Assembly (NCBI RefSeq): GCF_001905005.1
Contig: NZ_LWKZ01000024.1
Span: 553,427-617,426 of the forward strand
Length of the DNA stretch: 64,000 bases
Direction of reading: 5' to 3'
DNA from: Streptomyces sp. CB02923
GTDB taxonomy: Bacteria; Actinomycetota; Actinomycetes; Streptomycetales; Streptomycetaceae
Under the pieces are notes generated by a model that saw nothing but the letters and a program-made list of their open reading frames with translations, searched no databases and was not told where the DNA came from. Of the stretch, positions 52,382 to 61,465 are shown piece by piece (the stretch's first letter is position 1; each line of letters opens with the position of its first letter). Both the position numbers and the translations under genes were made by a program.

Positions 52382-52974
52382 TGCTTCGGGCCTCCGGCCG
52401 ACGGGGCGGATCTGCCGGCCGGCGGGCGGCGGCGGTCGTCGCGGTCCGCCCTGGCCCCGGCCGGCGGCCGGTGCGCCTCGGCTCGGGCCGGTGCGCCGCG
52501 GCCGTACTGCGACGTGCCGGCGACCGGACCGGAAGGCACCGGCCCGGTCATACTCGGCGGGTGCGTGCCGACGGGCTGCCGGAGTCCGCTGATCAGCATG
52601 CCGACGAAGAGCAGATACCCGAAGCAGGCGCAGCCCACGGCCAGCGCCACGACTTGCAGCGTCCGCCTGCGCCAGCCCGACCGGGAGATGAAGACGGGAT
52701 GTCGGGGGACGGCGGCCTCGGGACGCCGCGCCGCCGGGGGCACGCGAAGCGCCGCGCCCTGGTGCGGCATGCGCGGTGTCATGTCCCGCCCCGTTTGCTG
52801 CGCCGGGTACTGCTCCCTGCGGGCAGGGGGTACGGACGACGATCGCCCGTCGTGCGGTGTGCTGGCTATGTGGGGGATGCCCTGCACTGGTGCTCCTGCT
52901 CTGCGGCCGCGCACGCGCGACTCTTTGTGTGGGGGATACGGACCCGGGGGTCCGCTGTACTGCCCGTGAGACAT
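52378..52974 (-). CDS. Small single-pass membrane protein of polysaccharide operon
   Basis: About 198 residues if started at the ATG at 52974 (MSHGQYSGPPGPYPP); in-frame ATGs at 53082 and about 52782 are alternatives. One transmembrane segment (TLQVVALAVGCACFGYLLFV) separates a Pro/Arg-rich N-terminal half from a disordered C-terminus. No domain known. Its stop overlaps the GTG start of the deacetylase/GT2 fusion (GTGA), so it probably assists or anchors that synthase. Confidence 0.6.
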   Translation of the reverse strand: MSHGQYSGPPGPYPPHKESRVRGRRAGAPVQGIPHIASTPHDGRSSSVPPARREQYPAQQTGRDMTPRMPHQGAALRVPPAARRPEAAVPRHPVFISRSGWRRRTLQVVALAVGCACFGYLLFVGMLISGLRQPVGTHPPSMTGPVPSGPVAGTSQYGRGAPARAEAHRPPAGARADRDDRRRPPAGRSAPSAGGPKQ

Positions 52975-53382
52975 CGGAGCCGCATCCCGGCGCCCGGCGC
53001 GTACGGACGCTGCCCGTACGTGCGCATGCCATGCGCCCATCCCGGGTGGGGCCGGGAAGGCCGCGTACGCATGTGCCCTCACAAGGGCCGGGAGGACAGG
53101 GTGCAGCCCTCAGTGATCACGCAGCCCCCCGACCCTACTCGGGCACCCGGGTGGCACGGCAACAGGTCATCCTGGCTTTCACCTCGTGATAAACGACATT
53201 TACAGCGCCGAAATCCCGATCACACCCGGCGCCGCGACACGCTCCGTCCCTGCCTGGCGCCCGGCCCAGGTCGTACACGGTTTCAGAGCAGCGTCCGGTT
53301 CAGCATCCGATCATCGACTACTCGCGATGTGAGCCAGTCGATACGCTCCTGGCGAGTCGGGTTTCCTGTAGGGAGGCAAGCG
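52975..53382. other. Intergenic region
   Basis: Divergent spacing between the polysaccharide operon and OsmC. The segment 53170-53220 is AT-rich (CTCGTGATAAACGACATTTA), a likely promoter region. No gene is supported. Confidence 0.4.
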
Positions 53383-53787
53383 ATGGTCGAGGCTGCGGCG
53401 CTTCCGGCGCCCTGGCAGGTCAGGTTCCAGGCGGGCGACAACGAGGGCACCGCCGACACGCTCAAGGCCGGCGTCGGCGGATCGGCGGGGATGCGGCCGC
53501 ACGAATTGCTGGAGGCGTCCCTGGCCACGTGCATGACCATCTCGGCGCGGATGGCGCTGGCGGACCTGGGCATCACCGATGCCGAGGTGCGTGTACGGGT
53601 GCACTTGGAGCGCGAGGAGTCCACGACGCGGTTCCGCTACGAACTTCTCCTCGCCCCGGAACTGGAAGCCCACCGGCCCGCGGTCGAGGAGCGCATCGCA
53701 CAATCGCCGGTGCGCTCCACCTTGAGCAAGCCGCTGACCTTTGAACCTGCAACTCAGGCCTCCGGGACCGGACCACCGCAACCGTGA
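53383..53787 (+). CDS. OsmC-family protein
   Basis: A protein of 134 residues of the OsmC/Ohr/YhfA superfamily. GMRPHELLEASLATCMTISA carries the family's redox-type Cys in the LxASLAxC motif, and the N-terminal strands and the VRVRVHLERE region fit the fold. Only the first Cys is evident, so it resembles YhfA-like members rather than classical Ohr with its second reactive Cys. GGGAGGC precedes the ATG at 53383. It may detoxify peroxides. Its 3' end overlaps the convergent membrane protein by 34 bases. Confidence 0.85.
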   Translation: MVEAAALPAPWQVRFQAGDNEGTADTLKAGVGGSAGMRPHELLEASLATCMTISARMALADLGITDAEVRVRVHLEREESTTRFRYELLLAPELEAHRPAVEERIAQSPVRSTLSKPLTFEPATQASGTGPPQP

Positions 53788-54182
53788 TCCGCCGCTACCC
53801 GCCCCGGTCCGCACCGCGAAGCCCGTTTCCGCCGTTTCCATGCCCGGTATGCGGCCATGCCGATGCAGATCACCATGACGCTCACCCCCGTGGCCAGCAG
53901 CGGGTTGAGGTAACCGGGGACCAGGTCGAAAGCGGCATTGCACTTGTTGGAGAGCGGGAAATAGCCTGCTGATCCCGCGAAACCCCGGTCCCAGTGCTGC
54001 TGATGGTCCAGCCTGCACGTTTCCTCGATATCCCAGGGGAAACCGCTGAACAGGCCCCACGCATAGGTGATGAGGGTGCCGAGCAGAGCGTAAAAGGCAC
54101 CTTCGATCCAGCGGCTTACCTGCACGCTGACCCACGACCGCATGAGAAACCGGAATACCCACATGACGGCGAACAGCGCCAT
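53754..54182 (-). CDS. Small membrane protein of unknown function
   Basis: About 142 residues from the ATG at 54182, with three probable transmembrane segments (MALFAVMWVFRFL, ALLGTLITYAWGLFSGFPW, LLATGVSVMVICIGMAAYRA) and a short loop with two Cys (EETCRL and SNKCNA). The frame is open further upstream and the hydrophobic segment starts about 13 residues earlier, so a start near 54230, behind an AGGAG, is possible but lacks a normal start codon. No family recognised. Confidence 0.55.
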   Translation of the reverse strand: MALFAVMWVFRFLMRSWVSVQVSRWIEGAFYALLGTLITYAWGLFSGFPWDIEETCRLDHQQHWDRGFAGSAGYFPLSNKCNAAFDLVPGYLNPLLATGVSVMVICIGMAAYRAWKRRKRASRCGPGRVAADHGCGGPVPEA

Positions 54183-54214
54183 GAGAGGGACGGCGAGCAA
54201 TGCGGCCGTAGTTG

Positions 54215-54330
54215 TCAGTTTTTCAAGGATGGGAAACTCCTGCGGTCGTACTGAGAGCGGTCGCGATGCTCCGTAGGGCGGATGCCCAGGGTGCGTTTGA
54301 AGACGGTGCTGAGAGCGTAGGGGCTGCGCC
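54215..54330 (-). pseudogene. AraC-type C-terminal fragment
   Basis: The minus frame reads SPYALSTVFKRTLGIRPTEH then RDRSQYDRRSFPSLKN and a stop. This is the last helix-turn-helix of an AraC-family regulator (xxSxxFKRxxGxxPxxxR). No N-terminal part is present; upstream is GC-rich low-complexity sequence. A fragment only. Confidence 0.5.
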
Positions 54331-54610
54331 CCGCCCCCGCCCCCCGGCTCCGGAGGCTCCCTCCGGGGCTTCCGGGGCCTGCCTTGCGCGGTGTGCCGCT
54401 CGCTCGTAGGAGGCGCGGGTACGGGGAGTGTGCCGGAGGCAGGTGACACGGCGTGCCGGCTCCGCTCCCCCGCACGACGAGGCTTGCCGGCCGTCCCGGA
54501 ACCGCCCCCGCGCGCGGTATTGGCCCCGACTCCCCCATGTGGTGCCATGAGGCGAGTTCTGCCGGGATGACCGAAGTGACCTAGAAGCAACTCACTGAAT
54601 GCGAGGATTC
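54331..54610. other. Low-complexity leader before the lyase gene
   Basis: C/G-rich sequence with runs such as CCCCCGCCCCCC near 54330-54345. No gene. It probably carries the promoter of the lyase/methyltransferase pair near 54540-54600. Confidence 0.35.
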
Positions 54611-56164
54611 ATGGATATTTCTCGCAGGCACCAGCAGGCACCCGCGCCCGTTCCCGCCCCGTACGGGGACGGCCTCCCGTACGGCCCCACCGGGCCCGCG
54701 CACGCGCCACCGGCGTGCGAGGGCGAGGACGGCCACACGGCGGCGGGGTGCGGCCACGAGCGGGGACACGTACTGGATTCCCTCTTCCACGGGCAGGGGT
54801 ACGCCACGGCCGCCAGCCGCCGGATCTTCTGTGACCGATGTCGGCTCCAACGATGGCTCCGGGTGGAGGCGGCCCTGACGGCCAGTCAGGAACGGCTCGG
54901 CATGATCGCGTCCGGGACCGCGGCGCGGGTGGCGCGGGCCTGCGAACCGGGCCGGATCGATCTGGCCTCCCTGGAGCCCGAGTTCCGCCGTACGGGCCAC
55001 TCCCTCGTGCCGCTGCTGCGCGGTCTGGAGGCGGCGTGCGAGGCGGGTTCGGGGGAAATGGTGCACCTGGGAGCCACCACCCAGGACATCCAGGACACCG
55101 CGCAGTCCCTGGAGATGCGGGACGTGCTCGACGAGGCGGACCGGGAACTCACCGCCATGACGACGCGCCTGATCGCGCTGGCCGGGGCGCACCGCGACAC
55201 GCTGATGGTGGGCCGCACCCACGCCCAGCCCGCGCTGCCGATCACCTTCGGCCTCAAGGTGGCGAGCTGGCTCGACGAGCTGGGGCGGCACGGTGAGCGG
55301 CTGGCCCAGTTGCGCGAACGGGCCCTGGTGGCCCAGTTGCACGGCGGCGTCGGCACCATGGCCGGGTTCCAGGGGCGCGGGCAGGAACTGCTCACCGACT
55401 TCGCCGCCCGCCTCGGACTCGGTGAGCCCGTCGTGGGCTGGCACGTCGCGCGGGACCGGGTGGCGGAGTTCGGCACCACCCTGGCCCTGCTCACGGGAAC
55501 ACTCGGCCGGATCGCCGAGGAGATCCGGGTGCTCTCGCGCGCCGAGGTCGGCGAACTGTCCGAGGGCTGGGAGTACGGGCGGGTGGGCAGCAGCACCATG
55601 CCGCACAAACGCAATCCCGAACGTTCCGAACAGGTCGTCCTGCTGGCCCGCCTGGCCCGCTCCGCCGCCGCGCTCGGCGTCGAGGGCATGGTGCAGGAGC
55701 ACGAGCGCGACGCGCGGGGCCTGCGGATGGAGTGGGTCACGGTCGCCGACGTATCGCACTACACGCTGGCGGCGCTGGCGATCCTGAACGAGGTCCTCGC
55801 CGGGCTCCGGGTGCACCGCGAGCGGATGGCGGCGAACGCGGCCTCGGTGGCGGAGTTCCTGTGCACGGAGGCGCTGATGCTGGCCCTGGGCGAACGTATC
55901 GGGAAGCAGAGCGCGCACACCCTGGTCTACGCGGTGAGCCAGCGGGCGCAGAGCGACGGCCGCCCGCTGCGCGTCTGCGTGCGCGAGTGCGCGGACATCA
56001 CGTGCCGGATCTCCGCCGCGGCGCTCGACGACCTGCTCGATCCGGCCCGCTACGTGGGTGAGGCCGGCGCCCTGACCGACCGGGCGGTGGCACGCGCCCG
56101 GCTCGGACCGGTACCGCCCGGCACACCACGGGTCGCGCGCACCGAGGAGGGGGTGCCCTCATGA
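54611..56164 (+). CDS. Adenylosuccinate lyase/fumarase superfamily enzyme
   Basis: A protein of 517 residues. The core (about residues 55-500) carries LGATTQDIQDTAQS, the helical core with GRTHAQPALPITFG, and the superfamily signature SSTMPHKRNPERSE, which contains the catalytic loop. Members eliminate fumarate or a similar acid, or cycloisomerise carboxymuconate. The first ~55 residues are a Pro/Gly/His-rich extension not seen in housekeeping relatives. ATG at 54611 after GAGGATTC. It overlaps the following methyltransferase (ATGA). Too divergent to call PurB; probably a pathway enzyme that releases an amine from a succinyl-type adduct. Confidence 0.82.
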   Translation: MDISRRHQQAPAPVPAPYGDGLPYGPTGPAHAPPACEGEDGHTAAGCGHERGHVLDSLFHGQGYATAASRRIFCDRCRLQRWLRVEAALTASQERLGMIASGTAARVARACEPGRIDLASLEPEFRRTGHSLVPLLRGLEAACEAGSGEMVHLGATTQDIQDTAQSLEMRDVLDEADRELTAMTTRLIALAGAHRDTLMVGRTHAQPALPITFGLKVASWLDELGRHGERLAQLRERALVAQLHGGVGTMAGFQGRGQELLTDFAARLGLGEPVVGWHVARDRVAEFGTTLALLTGTLGRIAEEIRVLSRAEVGELSEGWEYGRVGSSTMPHKRNPERSEQVVLLARLARSAAALGVEGMVQEHERDARGLRMEWVTVADVSHYTLAALAILNEVLAGLRVHRERMAANAASVAEFLCTEALMLALGERIGKQSAHTLVYAVSQRAQSDGRPLRVCVRECADITCRISAAALDDLLDPARYVGEAGALTDRAVARARLGPVPPGTPRVARTEEGVPS

Positions 56165-56955
56165 CCGATCTGCTGCGATTCGACGGCGAACGGGCCTGCG
56201 AGGCCGACGTCGAGGCGCACACACCGGAGATGCGCGGGCAGCGGCAGCACCTGCTCCGGCAGCTCGCCGTGGCTTCCGGGGAGCGGGTGCTGGACGTCGG
56301 TTGCGGACCCGGTTATCTGATCGCGGAGCTGGTGGACCCGGTCGGCCCGGACGGTGAGGTGTGCGGCGTCGACATCAGCGCGTCGATGCTGGACCTGGCC
56401 AGGGCCCGGTGCGCGCCGGCCGGCGCGCGGGTGAACCTGGTGGCGGGGCGCTGCGAGGAGATTCCCTTCCCCGACGCGTCGTTCGACGCGGCTGTCTCCT
56501 CGCAGGTGTACGAGTACGTCGGCGACATCGAACGTGCGCTGGCCGAGCTGTACCGGGTGCTGCGCCCGGGAGGCCGCGCGGTGGTGCTCGACACGGACTG
56601 GGACTCCCTGGTGTGGCACTCCGCCGACCTCCCCCGGATGCGGCGGGTCCTGGCTCTGTGGGAGGACCATGTCGCCGATCCCCGGCTGCCCCGTCGGCTC
56701 GGTCCGCTGCTCCAGGAGGCAGGGTTCACGGAGGAGAGCCTGACCACGCTGACCTTCCTCAACCGGCGGTGCCACCGCGACGCGTACAGCTACTGGCAGA
56801 TCGGCTTCATCGAGGCGTTCCTCGCCGGCCACCCCGGCGCGGACCCGGAGGAGACCAGGGCCTGGGTCCGGGAGTTGCGCGAACTGGACGCGGCGGGACG
56901 GTACTTCTTCAGCCTCGGCCGGTACGCGTTCACCGTGGCCAAGCCCGCCGACTGA
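56161..56955 (+). CDS. UbiE-type SAM methyltransferase
   Basis: A protein of 264 residues. SAM-binding motif I VLDVGCGPGYLIAELV (about 44-59), the acidic strand CGVDIS and LRPGGRAVVLDTDWDS place it with ubiE/arsenite-methyltransferase-like class I enzymes. ATG at 56161 overlaps the lyase stop. It N-, O- or C-methylates a small molecule of region 2. A perfect terminator hairpin follows. Confidence 0.87.
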   Translation: MTDLLRFDGERACEADVEAHTPEMRGQRQHLLRQLAVASGERVLDVGCGPGYLIAELVDPVGPDGEVCGVDISASMLDLARARCAPAGARVNLVAGRCEEIPFPDASFDAAVSSQVYEYVGDIERALAELYRVLRPGGRAVVLDTDWDSLVWHSADLPRMRRVLALWEDHVADPRLPRRLGPLLQEAGFTEESLTTLTFLNRRCHRDAYSYWQIGFIEAFLAGHPGADPEETRAWVRELRELDAAGRYFFSLGRYAFTVAKPAD

Positions 56956-56957
56956 GC

Positions 56958-57002
56958 CGTACGGGGGTGAGGCGGGGCGGCGGCCCGCCTCACCCCCGTA
57001 CG
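56958..57002. terminator. Perfect bidirectional terminator
   Basis: CGTACGGGGGTGAGGCGGG and its exact complement form a 19-bp stem with a seven-base loop (GCGGCGG). It lies between the convergent methyltransferase and SerC-like genes; the stop of the latter is inside the right arm. Confidence 0.9.
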
Positions 57003-58132
57003 CGCGCGAACTCCCGCAGGAATCCCGCCAGCGCTTGTACGCCCTCCCGGGGCATCCCGTTGTAGACGGACGCCCGCACCCCGCCCACCAGGCGGTGCCC
57101 GGCCAGGCCGAGGAGCCCCTCCTCCCGCGCGCGGTCGAGGAACTCCCCGGTCAGCGACTCGTCGGCGAGCCGGAAGACGACGTTGGTGACGGAGCGGTGG
57201 TCCGGGTGGGCGGTGGGCCGGTAGAACGCCGTGCGGTCCAGTTCCTCGTACAGCAGCCGCGCCTTGGCCAGATTCGTCCGCTCGACCGCCGCGAGGCCGC
57301 CCTGGTCACGTATCCACTCCAGGGTCAGGGAGAGGACGAAGACGGCGAAGGTGTTCGGGGTGTTGTCGAGGGACTTGGACGCCGCGTGGACGGAGTAGTC
57401 CAGCAGCCGGGGGGTCGCGGGCAGCGCGTGGCCGAGCAGGTCGTCGCGGACGGTCACCAGGGCCGTGCCGGCGGGCCCCAGATTCTTCTGGAACCCCGCG
57501 TAGACGATGCCGAACCGGCTGTGGTCCAGCCGCCGGGAGAGGATGTCGCTGGTGGCGTCGGCCACCAGCGGCGCGGGGCAGTCGCGCGGGAAATCGTTCC
57601 AGCGGGTGCCGTAGACGGTGTTGTTGCTGGTGAGGTGGAGGTAGGCGGCGTCCGGCGGGCAGTGCCGTACGGCCACCGCGGGTATCCGGTCGAATCCGGT
57701 GTCCCGGCTGTCGGCGACGATCGCGGCGGTGCCGTAGCGGGCGCCCTCGCGCTGCGCCTGCTGGGCGAACAGGCCGGTCACGACGTACCCGGCGGTGCGG
57801 GTCGGTGACCGGCCGATGAGGTTGAGCGGTACGGCGGCGCACTGCATCCGGGCGCCGCCGTGCACGAACAGCACGTGGTGGTCCTCCGGGAGCCCGGCCA
57901 CCTCCCGGTACAGCGCCACGGCGGTGTCGAGCACGCCGGTGAAGCGGGGGTGCTTGTGACTGATCTCGACGATCGACGCACCGTCGCCCGCGTGCTCCGC
58001 GAACTCTTCGCGCACCCGCCGGGCCACCGGCCGGGGCAGCGTCGCGGGGCCTGCGGAGAAGTTGTACGCGGTCCGGGGCTCCGGCGTGCCGGGCGCACCC
58101 CGCCGGTTCCCCTCCGCCTGCCGTCGGTCCAT
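56990..58132 (-). CDS. Phosphoserine aminotransferase homologue
   Basis: A PLP enzyme of 380 residues of the SerC family. YNFSAGPATLPRPVARRVRE at the start, HGGARMQCAAVPLNL (the GGAxxQ phosphate-binding region), VADATSDILSRR with the cofactor Asp, and GFQKNLGPAG with the Schiff-base Lys are all present. SerC converts 3-phosphohydroxypyruvate and glutamate to phosphoserine. A copy inside a biosynthetic operon suggests either a dedicated phosphoserine supply or a changed substrate. GAAGGAGGGG precedes the ATG at 58132. Last gene of the minus-strand operon that starts with the amidohydrolase. Confidence 0.88.
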   Translation of the reverse strand: MDRRQAEGNRRGAPGTPEPRTAYNFSAGPATLPRPVARRVREEFAEHAGDGASIVEISHKHPRFTGVLDTAVALYREVAGLPEDHHVLFVHGGARMQCAAVPLNLIGRSPTRTAGYVVTGLFAQQAQREGARYGTAAIVADSRDTGFDRIPAVAVRHCPPDAAYLHLTSNNTVYGTRWNDFPRDCPAPLVADATSDILSRRLDHSRFGIVYAGFQKNLGPAGTALVTVRDDLLGHALPATPRLLDYSVHAASKSLDNTPNTFAVFVLSLTLEWIRDQGGLAAVERTNLAKARLLYEELDRTAFYRPTAHPDHRSVTNVVFRLADESLTGEFLDRAREEGLLGLAGHRLVGGVRASVYNGMPREGVQALAGFLREFARVRG

Positions 58133-58179
58133 CCCACGCCCCTCCTTCAGCCGTACGGCGGTCGGCCCGCCCGCCCCCC

Positions 58180-59565
58180 TCAGCACATCCGCAGCCCCTC
58201 CACGAACGCCTCGATGCCCTCGGAGCGGACCTGCGCCTCCGCGTCGGTCGCCGGACTCGTCCGGTCCCGCAGCCGCCGGGCCAGCGGTTCCAGCTCCTCG
58301 GCAGGCGCCACCGGCTCCCGGCGCAGCGACCCGGCCGCCAGGTCCAGGGCGCGCCGGCCCCACTCGGTCAGCGGCACCCCGGCGACCTCGGCCGCCCAGC
58401 CGCGGGTCTGGACTTCGGCGGCTGCCGTGCGGGCGTCCTGGAGCGACCAGCCGCCGAACAGGTCACGGCAGCCCTCGATGTCGCCCAGCCAGCCCAGCAG
58501 CATGGCCAGCCACGCGAACGTCTCCTCCTTGTGCATCGTGGGCAGGTGGCGGATCTCGACGAAGGTGCCGCGTCCGCCGTCCCGGAGCACCGCCTCGCCC
58601 CGGCCGGCCGCCACCGCCGCCAGCGCCTCGGTGACGGTGCACGTCTCGTCCAGCCGCATCCGGACGCGTACCGCCGGCCAGCAGAAGACCAGGCCGGACG
58701 CCAGGTCGGCGGTGGTGCAGTGCAGGATGCGCTTGGTGCCGTCCGGGTCGACGAACTCGGCGTGGCCCGCCTCGGCGAACTGCTGCGTCGTCAGCTCGGG
58801 CACCAGCGGGGTGTGGAGGGTGCCGTGCCGGGTGACCTCGAAGATCGGCAGCGCCCATGCCTCGCGCATGTAGTCCGCCAGGCTGCCGTAGAGGTGGCGG
58901 GGGTAGTGCAGGCGGTGGGCGAAGAACGGATTGGTCTCGGACAGTTCCGTGTAGCCGCGCAGCCGCAGGGAGTGCCAGGGCTGCACCCGGCCGCCGAACA
59001 CCGCGGAGTTGGAGCCCCAGGCGAAGATCAGCGGTGTCATCTTGATCAGCGTGTTGCAGGCGTCGATCACCTGCGGCAGCGGGACGTCGACGTTGAACTG
59101 GACGGCGGCGAACCCGGGCCAGGCGTCGCTCGCGTAGTGCCCCGGGAAACGCTCGGCCTGTGCCAGCCACAGGCCGTAGTGCGCCTTGTCGGCCAGGTAC
59201 GGGCCTCCGAGGGTCTCGGTCAGCGGCTGGCAGCCGTGCGCGAGGGCGGACAGCCCCTCGGCCGCCAGGGCCGGGAACACCACGTCGTCGAGCGTGCGGT
59301 GCCAGGCGGCCTTGGCGGCGGCGAACCCCTCTTCCGGCGGCAGGGCCGCCTCGACCGTGCAGACGCCGTAGTCGTTGCCCACGTCCAGGGTCCCGTGGTC
59401 GCGCGCCGACCGGGCGCCCACCAGCGTGCCGGTGGCGGCGTCGTGGTACGGGGTGAAGTCCGGGCGGGCGGCGAGCCGTTCGAAGACGGCCCGTACGGCC
59501 GGGCGGTCGGCCGCGGCCCCCCGGCGGTCGGCCACGGGCAGTTCTGATTCGATGCCGATCTTCAT
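58180..59565 (-). CDS. GCS2-type carboxylate-amine ligase
   Basis: A protein of 461 residues of the glutamate-cysteine ligase family 2 (GshA/EgtA relatives). The N-terminal MKIGIESELPV with its metal-binding Glu, DYGVCTVEAALPP, FNVDVPLPQVIDACN and FVEIRHLPT match the conserved strands. These enzymes join the carboxylate of glutamate, or another acid, to an amine via acyl-phosphate. It lies between an O-methyltransferase and the SerC-like gene. In this setting it may ligate an amino acid (perhaps phosphoserine-derived) to the pathway core. GGAGAG precedes the ATG. The substrate is unknown. Confidence 0.82.
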   Translation of the reverse strand: MKIGIESELPVADRRGAAADRPAVRAVFERLAARPDFTPYHDAATGTLVGARSARDHGTLDVGNDYGVCTVEAALPPEEGFAAAKAAWHRTLDDVVFPALAAEGLSALAHGCQPLTETLGGPYLADKAHYGLWLAQAERFPGHYASDAWPGFAAVQFNVDVPLPQVIDACNTLIKMTPLIFAWGSNSAVFGGRVQPWHSLRLRGYTELSETNPFFAHRLHYPRHLYGSLADYMREAWALPIFEVTRHGTLHTPLVPELTTQQFAEAGHAEFVDPDGTKRILHCTTADLASGLVFCWPAVRVRMRLDETCTVTEALAAVAAGRGEAVLRDGGRGTFVEIRHLPTMHKEETFAWLAMLLGWLGDIEGCRDLFGGWSLQDARTAAAEVQTRGWAAEVAGVPLTEWGRRALDLAAGSLRREPVAPAEELEPLARRLRDRTSPATDAEAQVRSEGIEAFVEGLRMC

Positions 59566-59612
59566 GTTCCAGGCTCTCCGTCGGACGAGGGGGCGTCGGT
59601 GGCGGGGCCACG

Positions 59613-60302
59613 CTAGGGCCCGGAGCCGGAACCTCGCCGAACGCCGGGCCGCGCTTCACGCTTTACGGTGAACTCCACCCCGTCCCCGATCTTCAGTACC
59701 TGGCTCCGCGCGTCCGGCACGCCGCCGACATGCCGCCGGTACGCGGCGATGACCTCGGCGTTCTTCTTCGGGACCAGGATGTTGTCGGCCAGCACCAGGC
59801 CGCCCGGACGCAGCGCCGGCCAGCAGGCGTCGAAGTCCCGTACGTACAGCTCCTTCCAGTGGTCCAGCAGGACGAGATCCACCGGGCCGGTCAGGGTGGG
59901 GACGAGAGCGGGCGCCTCCAGCGTGGTCAGTTCGACGACGTCGGCGAGCCCCGCCTCCGCCACGTTGTCCCGCTGCTCGGCCTGTTTCCCGGGGTCGACC
60001 TCGATGGAGTACAGGCGTCCGCCGGTGGCCCGTACCGCCTCGGCGAGCCAGAGCGTGGAGTAGCCGACCGAACCGCCGACCTCCACGACCGTGCGCGCGG
60101 CCGTCGCCCGGACCAGGGTGTTCAGCAGTTGGCCGACGTCCGGGCCGACGTCGAGCATGAAGGAGCCGGCGCGGTCGCGCAGGGCGGTGCCGCCCTGCGC
60201 GCGCAGCGTCTCCAGCTCGCGCTGCTCCTTGAGGGAGCGTTCCTCCAATTTCGTCAGGACGGCCGTGAGCCGGGTGTCCAGGTCCGGCAGGATCCGCTCC
60301 AT
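59613..60302 (-). CDS. Catechol/caffeoyl-CoA-type O-methyltransferase
   Basis: A protein of 229 residues of methyltransferase family 3. VVEVGGSVGYSTLWLAEAV is motif I, LYSIEVDPGKQ the ribose-binding strand, and VDLVLLDHWKELYVRDFDAC, with LADNI later, supply the metal-binding Asp/Asn positions. It should O-methylate an aromatic diol or similar acceptor in a Mg-dependent way. ATG at 60302 overlaps the amidohydrolase stop by one base (TGATG); an in-frame ATG at 60338 is less likely. Confidence 0.87.
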   Translation of the reverse strand: MERILPDLDTRLTAVLTKLEERSLKEQRELETLRAQGGTALRDRAGSFMLDVGPDVGQLLNTLVRATAARTVVEVGGSVGYSTLWLAEAVRATGGRLYSIEVDPGKQAEQRDNVAEAGLADVVELTTLEAPALVPTLTGPVDLVLLDHWKELYVRDFDACWPALRPGGLVLADNILVPKKNAEVIAAYRRHVGGVPDARSQVLKIGDGVEFTVKREARPGVRRGSGSGP

Positions 60303-61465
60303 CAGCCGATCCCGAAGAATCGGCGGGCGTTGTCGCACAGCAGCCGCCGCTTGGCCGCCTCGTCGATGTCCTTCCGGTCGGTCAGGGCGGTGACGGCGCC
60401 GGGGAACTTGGCGTCAAAGTGCGGGAAGTCGCTGGCGAACAGCAGATTCTCCGCCAGCCCCTGGTCGATGAGCACGGGCAGCAGCGGGTCCTCCGGCTCC
60501 ACCCCCAGGTAGCACTGGCGCTTGAAGTAGGTGCTGGGCCGCTCGGGGAGCGGCGGCCGGTCCTTGGCGAACTGCTCGGCGTGGTCGTCCATCCGGTTCA
60601 GCCAGAACGGGGCCCAGCCCGCGCCGCTCTCCATGAAGGCGAACCGTACGCCCGGGAACCGCTCCAGGACGCCGCCGGTGATGAGCAGCATGACCGCCAT
60701 CATGTGTTCGAAGGTGTGGCTGACGAGGTGGCCCTGCATGGTGTCGTGGGTGCGTTCCGTTCCGATACGGGGGATGCGTGCGACCCCGAAGCCCTCGTGG
60801 AAGCACACCGCCACGCCGTGTTCCTGGCAGAACTCCCACAGGAGGTCGTAGACCGGATCGTCGATGTTGGTACCGGCCACGGTGTTGGGACGCAGGATGA
60901 CGGTGCGCACGCCCTGCTCCAGCGCCCGGCGCGCCTCGTCCACGGCCAGCACGAGGTCGTGCTGCGGCAGCGCGGCGACCGGGAACAGCCGCTCCCGGTC
61001 CTCGGCGCAGTAGGCCAGGACCCAGTCGTTGTACGCCTTGGCGACCTCGTACGCGAAGGCCGAGCTGCGCAGCGCCGGGAGCAGGCCGAGCACCTTGGAC
61101 GGGAAGATGTAGGCGCGGCTGATGCCCTCCCGCTCCATGGCGGTGAGCCGGTCCTTGGGGTCCAGGCCGCCGCGCCGCAGGGCGCCGAGGACGTCCACGG
61201 CGGCCGGGTCGTCGAACTTCCAGCTTCCGGGGGTGTAGGTGGCTCCCTGGGTGCCGCCGAACCAGGCGGCCTGGGTGGGCCGGCCGTGGAAGGTGGACGA
61301 GGGCTGTTCGATGACCCGGCCCTCGGCGGTCAGCGTGTCGTCCCGGTAGGACGGCATCCAGGCGGCGTACTTCGCGGGCAGCCTCCCCCGCCACCAGTCG
61401 TCGGAGTCGGGCAGCACGATGTGGCTGTCCGCGTCGATGACGGGGTAGTCACGATGAGCGACCAT
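60302..61465 (-). CDS. Amidohydrolase-2 (ACMSD-like) family protein
   Basis: A protein of 387 residues. The metal motif appears as VIDADSHIV (DxDxH), with later CFHEGFG, SHTFEH and a C-terminal FASDFPHFD that supplies the Asp ligand. This is the amidohydrolase-2 group, which includes ACMSD and gamma-resorcylate decarboxylase as well as hydrolases. It could decarboxylate an aromatic or enoic acid. GAAGGAGTG precedes the ATG at 61465. It heads the minus-strand operon and is divergent from the prenyltransferase. Confidence 0.87.
   Translation of the reverse strand: MVAHRDYPVIDADSHIVLPDSDDWWRGRLPAKYAAWMPSYRDDTLTAEGRVIEQPSSTFHGRPTQAAWFGGTQGATYTPGSWKFDDPAAVDVLGALRRGGLDPKDRLTAMEREGISRAYIFPSKVLGLLPALRSSAFAYEVAKAYNDWVLAYCAEDRERLFPVAALPQHDLVLAVDEARRALEQGVRTVILRPNTVAGTNIDDPVYDLLWEFCQEHGVAVCFHEGFGVARIPRIGTERTHDTMQGHLVSHTFEHMMAVMLLITGGVLERFPGVRFAFMESGAGWAPFWLNRMDDHAEQFAKDRPPLPERPSTYFKRQCYLGVEPEDPLLPVLIDQGLAENLLFASDFPHFDAKFPGAVTALTDRKDIDEAAKRRLLCDNARRFFGIG

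Noticed and set aside
54611..56164. Housekeeping purB (adenylosuccinate lyase)
   Set aside because: It has an N-terminal extension, is coupled to a methyltransferase and lies beside clustered biosynthetic enzymes. Purine genes are absent.
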